Made by a program: the position numbers and the translations under genes. A stretch of 64,000 bases of DNA, from the NCBI RefSeq assembly GCF_907164915.1, contig NC_061863.1, positions 46,535,382-46,599,381 of the forward strand. The letters are read 5' to 3'. The stretch's first letter is position 1. Each line of letters starts with the position of its first letter. This DNA comes from Impatiens glandulifera. Its lineage: Eukaryota; Streptophyta; Magnoliopsida; Ericales; Balsaminaceae. Of this stretch, positions 22,867 through 35,149 are shown piece after piece. The notes under the pieces are model-generated. The model was not told the origin of the DNA. It saw only the letters and a program-made list of their open reading frames with translations, and did not search any database.

Positions 22867-24560
22867 TTTATTTTGTAGAAATCAAAAGAAATCAGACATG
22901 ATAAAATGACAGTAGTCATTTACGTTGATTTCTTTTGTAGAAATCGGACGTGATAAAATGACAGTAGTCATTTACGTTGATTTCTTTTATAGAAATCGGA
23001 CGTGATAAAATGACATTAGTCATTAACGTTGAAACCATTCCAATTTCTTGTATAGAAATTATGAGATGAATGGAATGATAAATGATTTCTTTATAGTAAT
23101 CAGACTTGTTAAAATGATTATAGTCGTTGAAATTGAAATATTCCAATTTCTTAGGCAGAAATTATGAGATGAATGAGTGCCCATAACAATGTCTTATATA
23201 GAAATTTGATCTGTCAAAAAGATTTTAACCATGGATGTTAGAATGATTCTAATTTCTTGTGTAGAAATTATGAAATAAAATAGGGCACTTAACGATTTCT
23301 CATGTAGAAATTTAATTTTTTAAAATGACTTTATCATTTATATTTTGAAGCATTTTAATTTCTTCTATAGAAATTATGTGATTAATAATGACAGAAAATG
23401 AAGATCATATGTATAATGAGATTAAATAAGTTGTTTGTGTTAAAACTTATTCTAATCATGCATTTAAAGATATACGACTATGTTAGTCGAAATTATCTTT
23501 GCAAAAATTGTCTCGGTGAAAACAATCTATCCAAATTTATTTTGAGAGTGCATACTCGCTTCACGTCGATTATTGTTCAAAATATGGCAATGTAAGTATT
23601 TTGATTAAGACATGAAATATATTTATAGTTATATTTAATTTGATTATGTGCTAATTGATTATTAATATAAATCATGCATATTAGCTATTAATATGATGAT
23701 TCATATTATTCATAATAAGTATGATTATCTATAAATTTATATACATATATAAATTAAGATTTATTTTCTATCTATTTTTATTTTAATAGATAATTTTGAA
23801 ATTTATCACAAATCATGAGTTCTTTGATTAACAAAAATCTGTTATAGAATGTTAAAGGTCATCTAATTAATTAAGAAACGAATAATTAATGACATGAATA
23901 TTTATTTATATAATTAGTTAGTTTTATATTTGATTAAAGATAAATGGTCAACATTATAATTAAGTGTAATAATTAATATTTTAATTAATTATCATGTATT
24001 TTTTAAATGTATTTTTAATGATAAATGAAATTGTATATATATATATATTTAATAATATATGACATATTATTTATTTGATTACGTTTCTATGTTATTGACT
24101 ATATATATTATAGTTGTTTTGTTGTGGTGACTAAAGTTAATGAAGCAATAATATACAATATCATATATATGGATATATTAATTTTGGTTTAATATAATAT
24201 ATTTGATATACATTGATCAACGCATCATTAAGACTTACTTAATTTGATGATTTTGAAATCAAATAATTACAAGGAAAGTCTTTTTTTTGATTTGAGAATA
24301 ATGTGACAAACGTGCCGATATTGCGGGATGCAAATATGCAACCGAAAATAAATGTTTAAGCGGCTTCGTCTAAAGATGCTTGACACATTATGATTTCTTT
24401 TGTAGAAATCATGTGATATGGTGAATATTTATTTGATTAAATATTCTAATTTCTTTGATAGAAATTAAGTGTTGAAATAAATATTTTAATAGATTAAATA
24501 TTTTAATTTCTTATGTAGAGATTATGTGAAGAATGATTTATATATGAATAAACATTCTAA
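22866..24560. repeat. Run of hairpin-forming repeats built on TTTCTTNTATAGAAA
   Basis: Short inverted repeats of the form gatttcttttgtagaaatc or aatttcttgtatagaaatt occur a dozen or more times. The first three units (22870-23030) are spaced about 55-60 bp apart and nearly identical, with tgataaaatgacagtagtca between them. Later ones are drifted, and a second cluster lies at 24385-24580. Each unit can fold into a 7-8-bp stem. Stretches between clusters are AT-rich without a readable gene. Confidence 0.75.
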
Positions 24561-24819
24561 TGTCTTGTATAGAAATTATATTTTATTCAATTAAATATTT
24601 ATGAAATAGTTATCTTATTCATTGTATGATAAGTATAACAAAAGAAATTTGTAAAAGAATTGTGTGACAATTTCTTAATTAGAAAATCATTGATTTAAAT
24701 CATATAAGTGTGTGATTTAAAAAAGGGTACCAACACGAATGTGGGGGCAAATATTTTTATTGATTATAACACAAAAATAATTGTGTATATTATGATAAAT
24801 AAAAAAATAATTTATTGTT

Positions 24820-25440
24820 AGAGAAATATGTTTTATATAAAAGATAAAGTTGCGCAACTTTACAAAAGGAAAGAAAATAACAAGAAAATGTCTTGTTTAT
24901 ATTTGCCGAGTTGGTGCTCAAATCAATATTTAAAATTTGAGGATTTTGAAATCAAGAAACGTGTCATATTTTTACATTACTTTCATAAAATTTTTGAAAA
25001 ATCAATGTCTTCAAAAAAAATTTATGAAATAAATGAAAATGAAAGTTTATAAAGTCTTGATATGACTTATAACAAATTTTATAATAATGATAAGAAAATT
25101 TCATCATATTTTTATTAAAAAGTGGATGTGACAATTATATATATCATGAAGACAATGAAAATTATTTCATTACGTGTTTTTTGTACGATATTTTTATCGT
25201 TGAAAATTACGATAAAAATGATTAAATCCATTAAGGATAAGAATTACACTACACGAAATATCATGTTGTTATCAAATGATATATTGATATTATTAAATGA
25301 AAGACTTTACGTCTAAAAGTGAATATGTTTACACTTAGAAGTGCAATATACGTATGGAAATCTTCTAATAAACTTATGATGGATAGATTAAATATTATAA
25401 TCTATATTTTTGACTTATGTCGAAAAATAAAATATTTATA
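24820..25440 (+). pseudogene. Degenerate open stretches, possibly copia reverse transcriptase
   Basis: Broken frames read phrases such as KKIYEINENESL and FEDFEIKKRVIFLHYF, which may be remains of pol. The resemblance is too weak to assign a domain. A drifted copy of part of this stretch lies at 31435-31830. Confidence 0.3.
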
Positions 25441-25589
25441 TGTAAAATATATAATCGTTTACACGAAGGCAGAATAGTTCAAAGACATTTTGTCTACTAG
25501 TTAGTAAAGTAAACAATATTTTCATAAAACAAATTAAATGATAAGCATGTACGAATGACTATGCTTCTTATTAGAAGATGTTCCAAGGT

Positions 25590-25880
25590 TAACTAAGAAT
25601 GTACCAACATAAATTTCTAATTATTATGATAGTAATTTGAAATTGGACAAGCTTAGAGTCAATGACAAGTCTAGACATACACGTCTTAGACATAATGTCA
25701 TTAGACTATACTCTCTAATGGAGTTATCAAATTTGACTATATAAGTCAAAGATAACATTGTGGATCCACTAATCAGATTATTGAATAGAGAGATAGTTTG
25801 AAGTCTTTTGAGACATTAGCCTACTATAAGTTGTTACGAAGGAAAACTCAACCTATGCAGACTGAAAATCCCAAGAACTA
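25590..25880 (+). pseudogene. Copia pol relic (end of RNase H domain)
   Basis: With one internal stop the frame reads DKSRHTRLRHNVIR and then VKDNIVDPLIRLLNREIV. These are the well-known copia signatures K(T/S)RHI-RH--IR and (K)DNIADPLTK-L-RE. Upstream motifs are lost. This fixes both superfamily and orientation (+). Confidence 0.85.
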
Positions 25881-25899
25881 GGTTCAATGGGACAACCTA

Positions 25900-26336
25900 A
25901 TTATATTGACTTGAAAGTTATTATTGGATTAATCTTATAAGGAAACAATATATATTTTGACGAGGATAAGCATATCGCTTTTAATGATTCTTTGTGAGTA
26001 AAGAGATCACATATGTGAGGGAGAAGTAGGGCCGCTTCGAAAGAATTGCACGGCTCAGTTCTAGACCCTCTCACAGAACCAGGCGTGTGTTCTATGGCCA
26101 AAATGGACACAACCATGAGAGCTTGTCATGTATCAGAGAGAATTCTATGTGAAAGTGTGTAATCGCTTACACAAATGGCAGAATAGTTCAAGGACATCGA
26201 GTCTACTAATCGGCTAGTAAAGTTATATACTTTCATAAGGGAAGGTTCAAAGGGTTACACCTACCTATCCTATGTACAATTCAACTGTTGAACCTTTCAC
26301 CGGGTTAATCTTTCAATTTTCATTAATATGGGGAAT
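25900..26336. other. 3' untranslated part of the copia element
   Basis: Lies between the pol relic and the right LTR. A segment at about 26157-26224 (aatcgcttacacaaatggcag...) repeats one at 25450-25510, so part of this tail was duplicated into the interior. A polypurine tract abuts the LTR. Confidence 0.6.
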
Positions 26337-27196
26337 TGTTGGAATTTTTAATCTAATTCTATAAATTCCATTAATGAATAGAAATTAGAATGTGGGTAAT
26401 AAAATCAAATCAAATTCACATGAAATTCAAACGTGATTTAAAGGGTGAAATTTGATCAAAATGTATAATTTAAATCAATTAATTTAAATTAATTGATCTA
26501 AAATGCCTTGATGACCAATTAACAAAATGTTGTTAATTTGTAGTGTAACTTACATGAGTTTGTTATTATTATTATTATTATTATTATTTATTATGATAAT
26601 TTATATTATTATTAACAAATTGGAAAACCATGTAACATGTAACGTTAGTATTGAATTGTAAATGCCTTAATTGTTTTGGCAAACAATTACTCTATAATGA
26701 AGAGAAAAACGTTAAGGTAATGAAGAGGCAAACAATGTCAACCGTTGGATCAAATGATGATTTTATTTAGTGGTTTAACTTTTCAACAATATAAGACCTC
26801 TCATCTTTAATCAAAAACTCAGTTCATTCTTAATTTTTTTCACTCTAGAATTCCAAAAGCCCTCTTCTTATTTTGTGAGTGTTCTTCGAGTTCTTCGCTC
26901 GATATTTTCCATTGAAACCTAGTGATAGTTCAGGTACACTGATCAAGCTCGACGAGTAGTGATTTCAGTGCAGAATCACTACTGGATTCGTTGTACCCTG
27001 GGAGACAGCCATCTACGATAAGCTCCAGCACAAATGAGAGACGATGAAATTATTTTAAGGGAAATGTGTTTAACACATGCCTTGAATCAACATCTCAATC
27101 GGTGATTTCGTTCTTCATATATTTTATTTGTTTCATTTATTTGTACATCATTTTATATATATTTCTATAATTTATTTCAAGACAAGATTTTTAACA
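26337..27196 (+). repeat. Right LTR
   Basis: Starts TGTTGGAATTTTTAATC and ends TTTTTAACA. It is slightly longer than the left LTR because of small indels, for example one extra ATT-repeat unit and an extra tcaaa. Confidence 0.88.
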
Positions 27197-27330
27197 TAAA
27201 TCATACACACTTGCTACATAAATGAGATTGTAATGTTCGATTTGAAAAGGAAATTAAGCAAAAAACGATTATTTGAAGAGTATGACATTAGGAATCGAAT
27301 TTGATGTTTTACACAAATCTAAGTACAACT

Positions 27331-27560
27331 CTGTGCCGCTTCGCGTAACGCGATGTGTCTTCGCGTGATGATTGTGCCGCTTCGCGTGTGGACTGTGCCG
27401 CTTCGCGTAACGCGATGTGTCTTCGCGTGATGATTGTGTCGCTTCGCGTGTCGACCGTGCCGCTTCGAGTAACGCTGTGTGTCTTCGCGTGATGATTGTG
27501 CCGCTTCGCGTGTCGACCGTGCCGCTTCGCGTAACGCGATGGGCCTTCGCGAAATGTGAA
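27331..27560. repeat. 62-bp minisatellite with CTTCGCG core
   Basis: Units begin at 27331, 27393, 27455 and 27517, exactly 62 bp apart. Each contains three cttcgcgt blocks, giving a strongly CpG-rich island in AT-rich DNA. Because 62 is not a multiple of 3, the repeats give overlapping Arg/Ala/Ser-rich frames that are not genes. Confidence 0.9.
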
Positions 27561-28048
27561 GCCCTTCACAAAACGTGAAGTCACAAGAATCAAATGAATC
27601 TTCCTTGAAACGGAACCGAATCAGAGCATCATCAACTTCATCATCGACAAGATGAACAGCCACAATGAACAATAAGATGAATAATAAGAAAACCTCATGG
27701 TTTAGGTTTGAAGATGAATATAATGAAAATAAAACATAAATCGATCCAATCACCTGATCTTAGAACGTGTTTTCGTCGTCAATCGGTATAATGTGTTCGT
27801 TTAGGTTTAGGGTTTCGCTGTGGTTTCGTCGCCGCCGTGCCGTCGCGAGAAGAGAGAGGAGAGCGAGAAAGAAAATGACGAAATGAAAAAATTTAAGTAT
27901 TTATATAAAAAAATCCCTTCACGAAACGCGAAAAGGGTAATTTCGTCCAAAAAAATAAAAGTGACCACGAGAGCAAATAAAGTTATCAAGTGACCACCAG
28001 GTCAAATAACCCTATGTTTGGGGTCATTTCGTCAAATTTCCCCTTTAT
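27560..28048. mobile_element. Right end of a Mutator-like element
   Basis: Ends GGTCATTTCGTCAAATTTCCCC, close to the ends of the element at 14455-17799. It also has the same style of GC-rich subterminal block (cgtcgccgccgtgccgtcgc). A left end is not found nearby; the element may begin near 27230 and include the 62-bp array. Confidence 0.5.
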
Positions 28049-28054
28049 AGAATC

Positions 28055-29042
28055 TAGGGGTGTTCAATCGGTCGGTTAACCGGTTAACTAGTTAAACGGT
28101 TCTGGTTAATACCGGTTTTAGCTTTTATATTACAAATCGGTTAACTGGCCGTTAATGGTATTGGTTCTAGTACTACCGGTTTTGTTCGGTTCTGGTCGGT
28201 TAACCGGGTTTAACTAGGAACCGATAATTCAATTTTTTTAATTAAATAATAAATTTATAAAATATTTTTTTTAAATTACTGTTTGTACTTACATATTATA
28301 CCAATCTCCATCTTTTTTTTCTCTATTATAATATATTATATTATAATAATATATTTTATTGATATATTTAGGAATATATGCTATAATATATAATTTTATT
28401 GTAACAATATAATATATTTTATAGCTATTCTATTAGGTTTTATATGTTCCTTGAGAAAATTCAAATTCATTATATCGATTAGTTTTTGACCAACCATGTA
28501 TAAACGAATAAGATAAAATCCCCTTCTCAACCGATATAACGGGAAGTAGAATCGGTAAATTATAATTTATAACTTTGATTTTAGGTGTTTCCTTATTGGA
28601 CGTGTTGGAGAGAAAGTTCAAACATAAAGTGAAGGTTGAACTTTGAAGATATCAAGTTTTAATTTGCTTAACTATTTTGATTTTATTAATTTATAATTCC
28701 TAATAACAATTTTACATATTTTAATAATGTTTTATAATATTTTGTAAAATTTTATATAGATTATAATGTTTTTTAAAAATTATTCTATAAAAATTATTTA
28801 TAAAATAACTAATACAAATTATAAAATATAAAAATATATAATTAAATTATTACCGGTTAAACCGTTAGAAAAATAGGGAAACTAAAAACCGAACCGTTTA
28901 ACCGATAAAAAACCAATTAACCGGAACCGCTAAAAAAAGCCAATTAACCGGAACCGCTAAAACCGGTTAACCAATAAACCGTTAAAATGAAACCGATTAA
29001 CTATCGGTTTGGTTGGGTTACCGATTTTTTTTGCACCCTTGA
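28055..29042. mobile_element. DNA element with (A)GGGGTGTTCAA / TTGCACCCTT ends
   Basis: Both ends carry runs of the ccggttaaccggtt type, in inverse orientation, over about 150 bp. The interior is AT-rich. A partial relative lies at 31040-31440. The ends resemble those of the element at 61741-62301, whose 8-bp flanks suggest hAT. Confidence 0.65.
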
Positions 29043-30240
29043 TTCCGGCCTTGAGCCTTAATATATATTTAAATTTTTTTAAAAAATTATATATTTTTAC
29101 AAAATTATAAAAAGTTATATAACAGATTTAATATTTAATATATAATATAAAAATAAATAATATATTTAATATATATATATAATTTAAAAATTATATTAAA
29201 AATAGAAAACTTATTGCCAAAACTGTTGAATCATATTATCTTATATAAAAAAATGTACTATACAACATACCAAATTAAAGATAGATAACTTATTGGCAAA
29301 AGAAATATAAATTTCATTATAACTTTTTATCATTACAATATAATACAATCTAAGAACACAAACTTCAATCTATAAAATAAATACATAAAACTACATTTAG
29401 AACAATAAAGAAAATCCTCTTGATTTGTGAATTTTCCATGCAGTCCCATAATGGATTTGGCGGTACACCCAAAATATTAGTATATGGGCATGCATTTGGA
29501 ATTTCTTTACCACGATTCATTGGTCTTTGAATACAGACATGTCTTCTAATTCTTTCTTGTTGTGCTCTCTAACCAATTGATCAAATCTGTCCATAGAAAG
29601 TCTGTTTTTCAAACCATGGAGAAAAAATTATTTTAGTATATAGTTTTTACATTTATGATAGAAAATCAAACAAAAGAAATCTAACTCACCCATCTTTCTG
29701 AAAACAAATGTTTTAAACTATATAAACCATCATGGACGTTTACTGATATCACTCTCCTGCAGCAACAATAGACATCAACTCCGTATCCAAAACTCTTTTC
29801 ATCTTTCATCTTCTAATTAGAACTCAGTTTCTAAAATATTGATATGTATCCTCTATGGTTACTGTTTTCTTTTATAGACTTCAGAAAGGAGGAGACGGCG
29901 GCGCCTACTAGAAAAAATATAATTAGGTTAAAAAATCATATTGGGCCTGGGTCCGGTCCAGTTTTAACCTAGTTAGTAGGGTAATTAAGTAAAAGTACAT
30001 TGAAGTCCTTAAATAAGTTTATACTTTATAATTATATCAACTATTTTTCACGGATTAACATTCACCTCAAACTTATAATAAAATATAATGTACAACCAAA
30101 ATTTTTAGATTTTTTTTTTATAGTTTAGGCTTTACAATTTTTATTAAATACAGAAAATACAAATACAAATCTGTATTTATTTTTTATTGAATTTGATTAA
30201 AGGAGAATAAAACAATCTAAGAACACAAACTCAATTCTAT
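29043..30240 (-). other. Intergenic DNA with a possible decayed exon at about 29400-29600
   Basis: On the minus strand one frame reads RHVCIQRPMNRGKEIPN followed by CPYTNILGVPPNPLWDCM. A neighbouring frame reads DRFDQLVREHNKKELEDM. The composition looks coding, but frames shift and no start or splice plan is convincing. It may be a captured or decayed gene piece that I cannot identify. Confidence 0.35.
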
Positions 30241-30994
30241 AAAATAAAACATCTCCAATTTTAGTGGGATTCTAACAATTTCTTATTACGTAGAAATTTA
30301 ATTTATCAAAATGATGTTGTTATTAATATTCTGAGGTATTTTAATTATTTATATATAAATTATGTGATTAATCATGACAGAGAATGAATGTCATTGGTAT
30401 AAGGAGATTAAAAAAATTGTTTGTGTTAGAGACACGACTATGTTAGTCAAAATTATCTTTGCAAGAATTGTTTCGGTGAGAACAATCTACCTATATTTGT
30501 TTTGAGCATGTATAGTCGTTTCATGTCGATTATTATTAAAACATGGCAATATAAATGTAAGTGTTTCAATTAAAATATGAAATATATTTATAGTCATATT
30601 TTATTTGATTGTGTTATTAATCGATTATTTATATATATAATGCATATTAGCTAATAATATGATGATTCATTTCATTATGTAGGATTATTTAGCCATTTAT
30701 TTATATATATATATATATATATTATAAATATAAAGATTTATGATATATTGTTTTAATAAGATAATTTTGAAATTTGTCATAAAATTTTGTGTATTTTAAA
30801 TGATAATTTTTTTTTTTTATAAAAAGTTAAAGCTAGTCTAATTAATTAGAAAATCAATAATTGATGACCTAAATAATTATTTATACAATTTTTATATTTG
30901 ATTAAAGATAAATGATTAATATTTTAATTAATTATAATAACTTATCTTTTAATTAATTATTATGTATTTTATAGAGGTATTTTTAATTATATAT

Positions 30995-31026
<32 letters not shown>

Positions 31027-31870
31027 TATGTATAAATGATTTATTCATTTAAATATTTATAATAATAGTTATCTTATTTATTAAATAATAAGTATAACAA
31101 AATAATATTAAATATTAAACTTATTAAATAATTTTTTTTAAATTCTTTATTTGTCTCTATTATATAAATTATAATTTAAAATTATATATATATATATATA
31201 TTATTTATAATATATCTAATATTTAAAAAATAACTGATATAAATGTATATGATTAAATTATTACTTGTTTACCGGTTAAACCGCTAGAAAAATAGTTCAA
31301 CCGAAAACCGAACCGTTTAACCGGTAAAAAACCGATTAATCAGAATCGTTAGAACCGGTTAACCAATAAACCGGTAAAATGAAATCGGTAAGTTATCGAT
31401 TCAGTTGGGTTATCGGTTTTCCGGTTTTTTTTGCATAACCCTAATGACTTGTAAAATTTTTTATAATAATGATATGAAAATTTGATCATAATTTGTCTAA
31501 AAATGAATGTGACAATTATATATATCATAAAGACAATAAAATTTATTTCATTACGAGAATTTTGTACAATATTTTTGTCGTTGAAAATTATGATAACAAT
31601 GATTAAATTCATTAAGGATGTGAATTGCACTATATAAAATATTATGTTGTTATCAAATGATATATTGATATTATTAAATGAAAGATTTTACATCTAAAAG
31701 TAAATATGTTTATACTTAGGAGTGCAATCTACGCATGAAAATCTTCTAAGAAAATTATAATTGATTAAATGTCATAATTTATATTTTTGACTTATTTCAA
31801 AAAATAAAACATTTTTATGAAAAATATACACGAAGGAAAAATAGTTCAAAGAGTATGATATTATGATACG
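30240..31870 (+). repeat. Drifted second copy of the copia interior, without LTRs
   Basis: 30290-30760 follows 23290-23760, including cgactatgttagtc and aattatctttgcaa. 31435-31860 follows 25055-25480, including the stretches around agtgcaatctacg and acacgaaggaaaaatagttc. No LTR flanks it. The middle is interrupted at 31040-31440 by another element. Confidence 0.7.
31040..31440. mobile_element. Truncated relative of the 28055-29042 element
   Basis: The right half (attacttgtttaccggttaaacc to ttttttttgcataaccct) matches 28840-29042. The opposite end is missing or decayed. Confidence 0.6.
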
Positions 31871-31990
31871 TGGAGCGTTGAACGTGGGGCCCACTTCAAT
31901 GTAGTAGTTTCGGATTAACCTAATCAAGGGTTCTTATAGTAAACATTATGATAGGTGGAGCGTTGAACGTGGGGCTCACTTCGAAAGTCC
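31859..31990. repeat. 85-bp spaced direct repeat
   Basis: attatgatacgtggagcg and attatgataggtggagcg, each followed by ttgaacgtggggc, start at 31860 and 31945. They may be the remains of a retrotransposon end. Confidence 0.6.
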
Positions 31991-32471
31991 ACATATATCA
32001 ACAACCTTATAAACCATTTTAACCACTAAAAATCACCCAAAAGTAAATTTTAAAATTTAGATGAGTCATTTCAACATATCACAAAAGGAAGTGGATTCAC
32101 GGGTTTACTCAATGTGATTTGGATGAACTAACTTAAACAAGTCTAGAAACTTATCATATGGCAATTCATAGAAATTGAAAATAGAATTCAAAATAGAAAT
32201 GTCGAATTAATGTAGAAAAATTCAAGGATACAAAATGTGACATCTTCGATATTTAACATTAATTTTCCTAGAATATTGACATCGTAATTAATGTGATTAG
32301 TGTCATTATTTATTGTAGTAGGTATGGTTCTACATTCTTAGGATTTCGACAATGATAAGGGTAAGTATAATTACCCAATTATTGATAAACAAAGATAGTT
32401 ACAAATAGATTATAAAAGAAACAATTAAGTTGCTATTCATTCTTAGTTCTACAAGAGCTAACTAAAAATAA

Positions 32472-32853
32472 TCTATATACACAGTGATGCTTAAAGTCAA
32501 TAAGCACCACTCCACATCATCATCAAGTATAATCCACATTATCATCAGATATTTTCTCTCTTCTCTCTCATATTCTCTTTTTCTTAATTAAATTTTAGAT
32601 TTTAAAAATTATAAATATATTTTATCTTATATTTTTTTTCTTTCTTAATTATTCCACCCTCATTAATTATATATATATATATATATATATATTCACTAAT
32701 TATAAAATATATATTTTTTTATTAATAATTTATATATATATATATATTATATTATTATTATTTTTCATCATTAATTTATATAAATACATTTTATCTTTTC
32801 TTATACAATTTCTCTCATTATATATATATATATTTAATATAAAAATCAACTAA
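32472..32853 (+). mobile_element. Helitron-like 5' segment, copy A
   Basis: Begins TCTATATACACAGTGATGCT and continues taaagtcaataagcacc. TC followed shortly by TGCTTAAAGTC is typical of plant Helitron 5' ends. The sequence is collinear with 37195-37600 and, at its start, with 59750-59850. It is interrupted at its right side by the Mutator-like element at 32854. Confidence 0.55.
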
Positions 32854-33539
32854 GAAAAAGGAAAGGATAAGCTCAACGAATGATCAGCGAAAATAAGGCC
32901 ACGAATCCTACGTGGTCTGCCACGTAGGTAGGAGAGAGATTTTTTTTTTAAATATAATATTAAAAAACATTTCAATTCACTCTCTTTATTCTCTTTATTC
33001 TTTTCATTTTTCATTTCCGGTGATATCTCTCTTTTTTCTTTGGCGATTTCGTTTTCCGACTTCTGCGACTTCTTCTTTTCTCTTCATCATCGTCCGATCA
33101 AAAATGATAAGTGTTTTCTCTTTCCTTCGTTTTATCTTCCCTTCGTTTCGAAAATGATAAGTGTTTCATTCTACTTCTCTTCTTTTCAAGTTGGTTCAGA
33201 ATCATCGTCCGACAAGATTCTAAGGAAAATAAATACACCATAATATCCATCCTTTTAGAAACGGGTCTGTTTAGCTATTAGGTTTAGCTTCATTTTGGGT
33301 TTAGCTGTAGAACAATTTCGAATAAGGTTGTAAAAGAGTGATTTTGATATTTTAGTGATTAGAGTTTAACTTTATTTTGGGTTTAGCTGTAGAAACGATT
33401 TTGAATAGGGTTATAAAATAGTGATTTTGATATTTTAGTAATTAGGGTTTAGCGTAGAAACATTTTTTATATCAATATTCTGTTTAGCGATTAGAGTTTA
33501 GCTGCATAAACGATTTCGATTAGGGTTTTAAAAAAGAGT

Positions 33540-34735
33540 CCTGAAACCACCATTTCTAGTCCCAAAACCACCATTTTTATCCTGAAATCATCATTTTTTT
33601 GTTCCGAAACTACTATTTCTTGTCCCAGAACTACCTCTTTAGTCCCGAAATTACCATTTTTTGTCCCGAAACCCAAATTTTTTGTCCTGAAACCAATATT
33701 TCTTGTCCCAAAACCACAATTTCTGGTCCCGAAATCGTCATTTCTTGTCCCGAAACCACAATTTCTAATCCCAAAACTATAATTTCTTGTCCCGAAACAA
33801 CTAATTATGGTCCCGAAATCATCATTTCTTGTCCCAAAACCATTAATTATGGTCCCAAAATCATTATTTATTGTCCCAAAACTACCATTTATAGTCACAA
33901 AATTACAATTTCTTGTTCAAAAACTATCATTTCTTGTCTCGAAATCACCATTTCTAGTCCCGAAATCACCATTTCTAGTCCCGAAATCACCATTTCTAGT
34001 CCCGAAATCATAATTTCTTATCCCAAAACCACTATTTCTTATCCCGAAACCACTATTTATTGTCCCGAAACCACAATTTTTCTCCCAAAATCATCGTTTT
34101 TTTTGTTCCGAAACCACTATTTCTTGTCCTGAAACCACAATTTTTTATCCCGAAACCACTATATCTTGTCCCGAAACTACCATTTCTAGTCCCGAAACCA
34201 CTAATTATGGTCCCAAAATCATCAATTCTTATCCTAAAACCACCATTTTTTGTTCTGAAACCACAATTTATTCTCCCAAAATCATCATTTTTTTTCCCGA
34301 AACCACAATTTCTTGTTTCAAAACCACAATTTCTTGTCCTAAAACCACCATTTCTGGTACCAAAACCACTAATTATGGTCCCGAAATCATAATTTCTTAT
34401 CTTGAAACCACCATTTTTTATCCCGAAATCACAATTTCTGGTCCCAAAATCACTATTTTTGGTCTCGAAATTACAATTTCTAGTCCCGAAATCATTATTT
34501 CTAGTCCCGAAACTTCCATTTCTTGTCTTGAAACCACTATTTTTTGTCCCGAAACCACAATTTCTTGTCATAAAACCACCATTTATGGTCCTAAAACCAT
34601 CATTTCTAGTCCCAAAACCATCATTTTTAGTTCCGAAACCACCATTTTTAATCCCAAAATCACAATTTCTAGTCCCAAAATCATCATTTTTGGTCCCGAA
34701 ATCACCATTTCTGGTTCCAAAATCACCATTATCTA
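33540..34735 (+). repeat. 21-bp minisatellite, left arm (roughly 57 units)
   Basis: The unit is cgaaaccaccatttctagtc plus c, with many variants. 21 bp keeps the frame, so both strands show long artefactual open frames. The minus strand gives a heptad of the form N-G-x-F-G-T-R. Unit identity is highest near 33960-34010. Confidence 0.92.
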
Positions 34736-35149
34736 TGGTTAACAAGGAAGTGGATTCTAAGAAACAAGCAAATGTGAAGAATAACAATGATCTATTGAAT
34801 TATTTGAGATCATTGGAATCTCATATGGTTTGCCCTAATTAAAAATTTCTCCATTCTTTCTTGATTCTTCTTAAACTTGAAACATTGTTGGGTTTTTGAA
34901 TAGATGATTGAACTGTCACCATCTTCATTAGAAGTTGAGAAGATTATTCATCTACTACAATTTTTTAAAGAAGAAGAATCAAATGCAGAGAACATAAGCA
35001 ACATCAGCAACACTACACGTGATTATCTCGACATCATTATTATCCTTAACTTTCTCTTTTGATCATTACTCAGGTGTATGTTAATGAGTCATCACTTGAG
35101 AGGTCCGGAGAATAGATTACATTTGAGTTGTGATGTTGGTTTATTGTAA
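34735..35149 (+). pseudogene. Captured pieces of a DUF760-like plant gene
   Basis: Exon-like block 1 (34735-34827) reads NNNDLLNYLRSLESHM. A GT...TAG intron ends at 34903, and block 2 (from 34904) reads MIELSPSSLEVEKIIHLL and later TTRDYL. A further acceptor at 35073 precedes CMLMSHHLRGPENRLHLSCD, ending in a stop at 35149. From memory this order resembles plastid DUF760-family proteins, where LRSLEPHM, ELS-SS-EVE-VI and LGHHLRGLENRLHLSC occur in that order. Introns are kept, so the capture was from genomic DNA. The reading frame is broken between blocks, so it is not a working gene. Confidence 0.55.

Larger units (their letters stand above)
19682..27196 (+). mobile_element. Decayed Ty1/copia LTR retrotransposon
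   Basis: Two direct repeats of about 0.85 kb begin TGTTGGAATTTTTAA and end with the CA of TTTYTAACA. They are flanked by caaat and taaat, an imperfect 5-bp target duplication. A purine-rich tract (atatgggga) immediately precedes the right repeat. The only clear protein relic is the end of pol (25640-25800). gag, protease, integrase and most of reverse transcriptase are not recognisable, and no convincing primer-binding site follows the left LTR. The interior also contains two nested elements and a long hairpin-repeat region. The LTRs differ by a few percent by eye, so the element is old but not ancient. Confidence 0.85.

Noticed and set aside
27309..27753. Arg/Ala/Ser-rich frames on the minus strand
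   Set aside because: They arise from the 62-bp minisatellite, and the frame changes with each unit.
33491..34842. Several 100-244-residue frames made of heptads
   Set aside because: A 21-bp repeat keeps every frame open on both strands. There is no conserved domain and no independent evidence of a gene.
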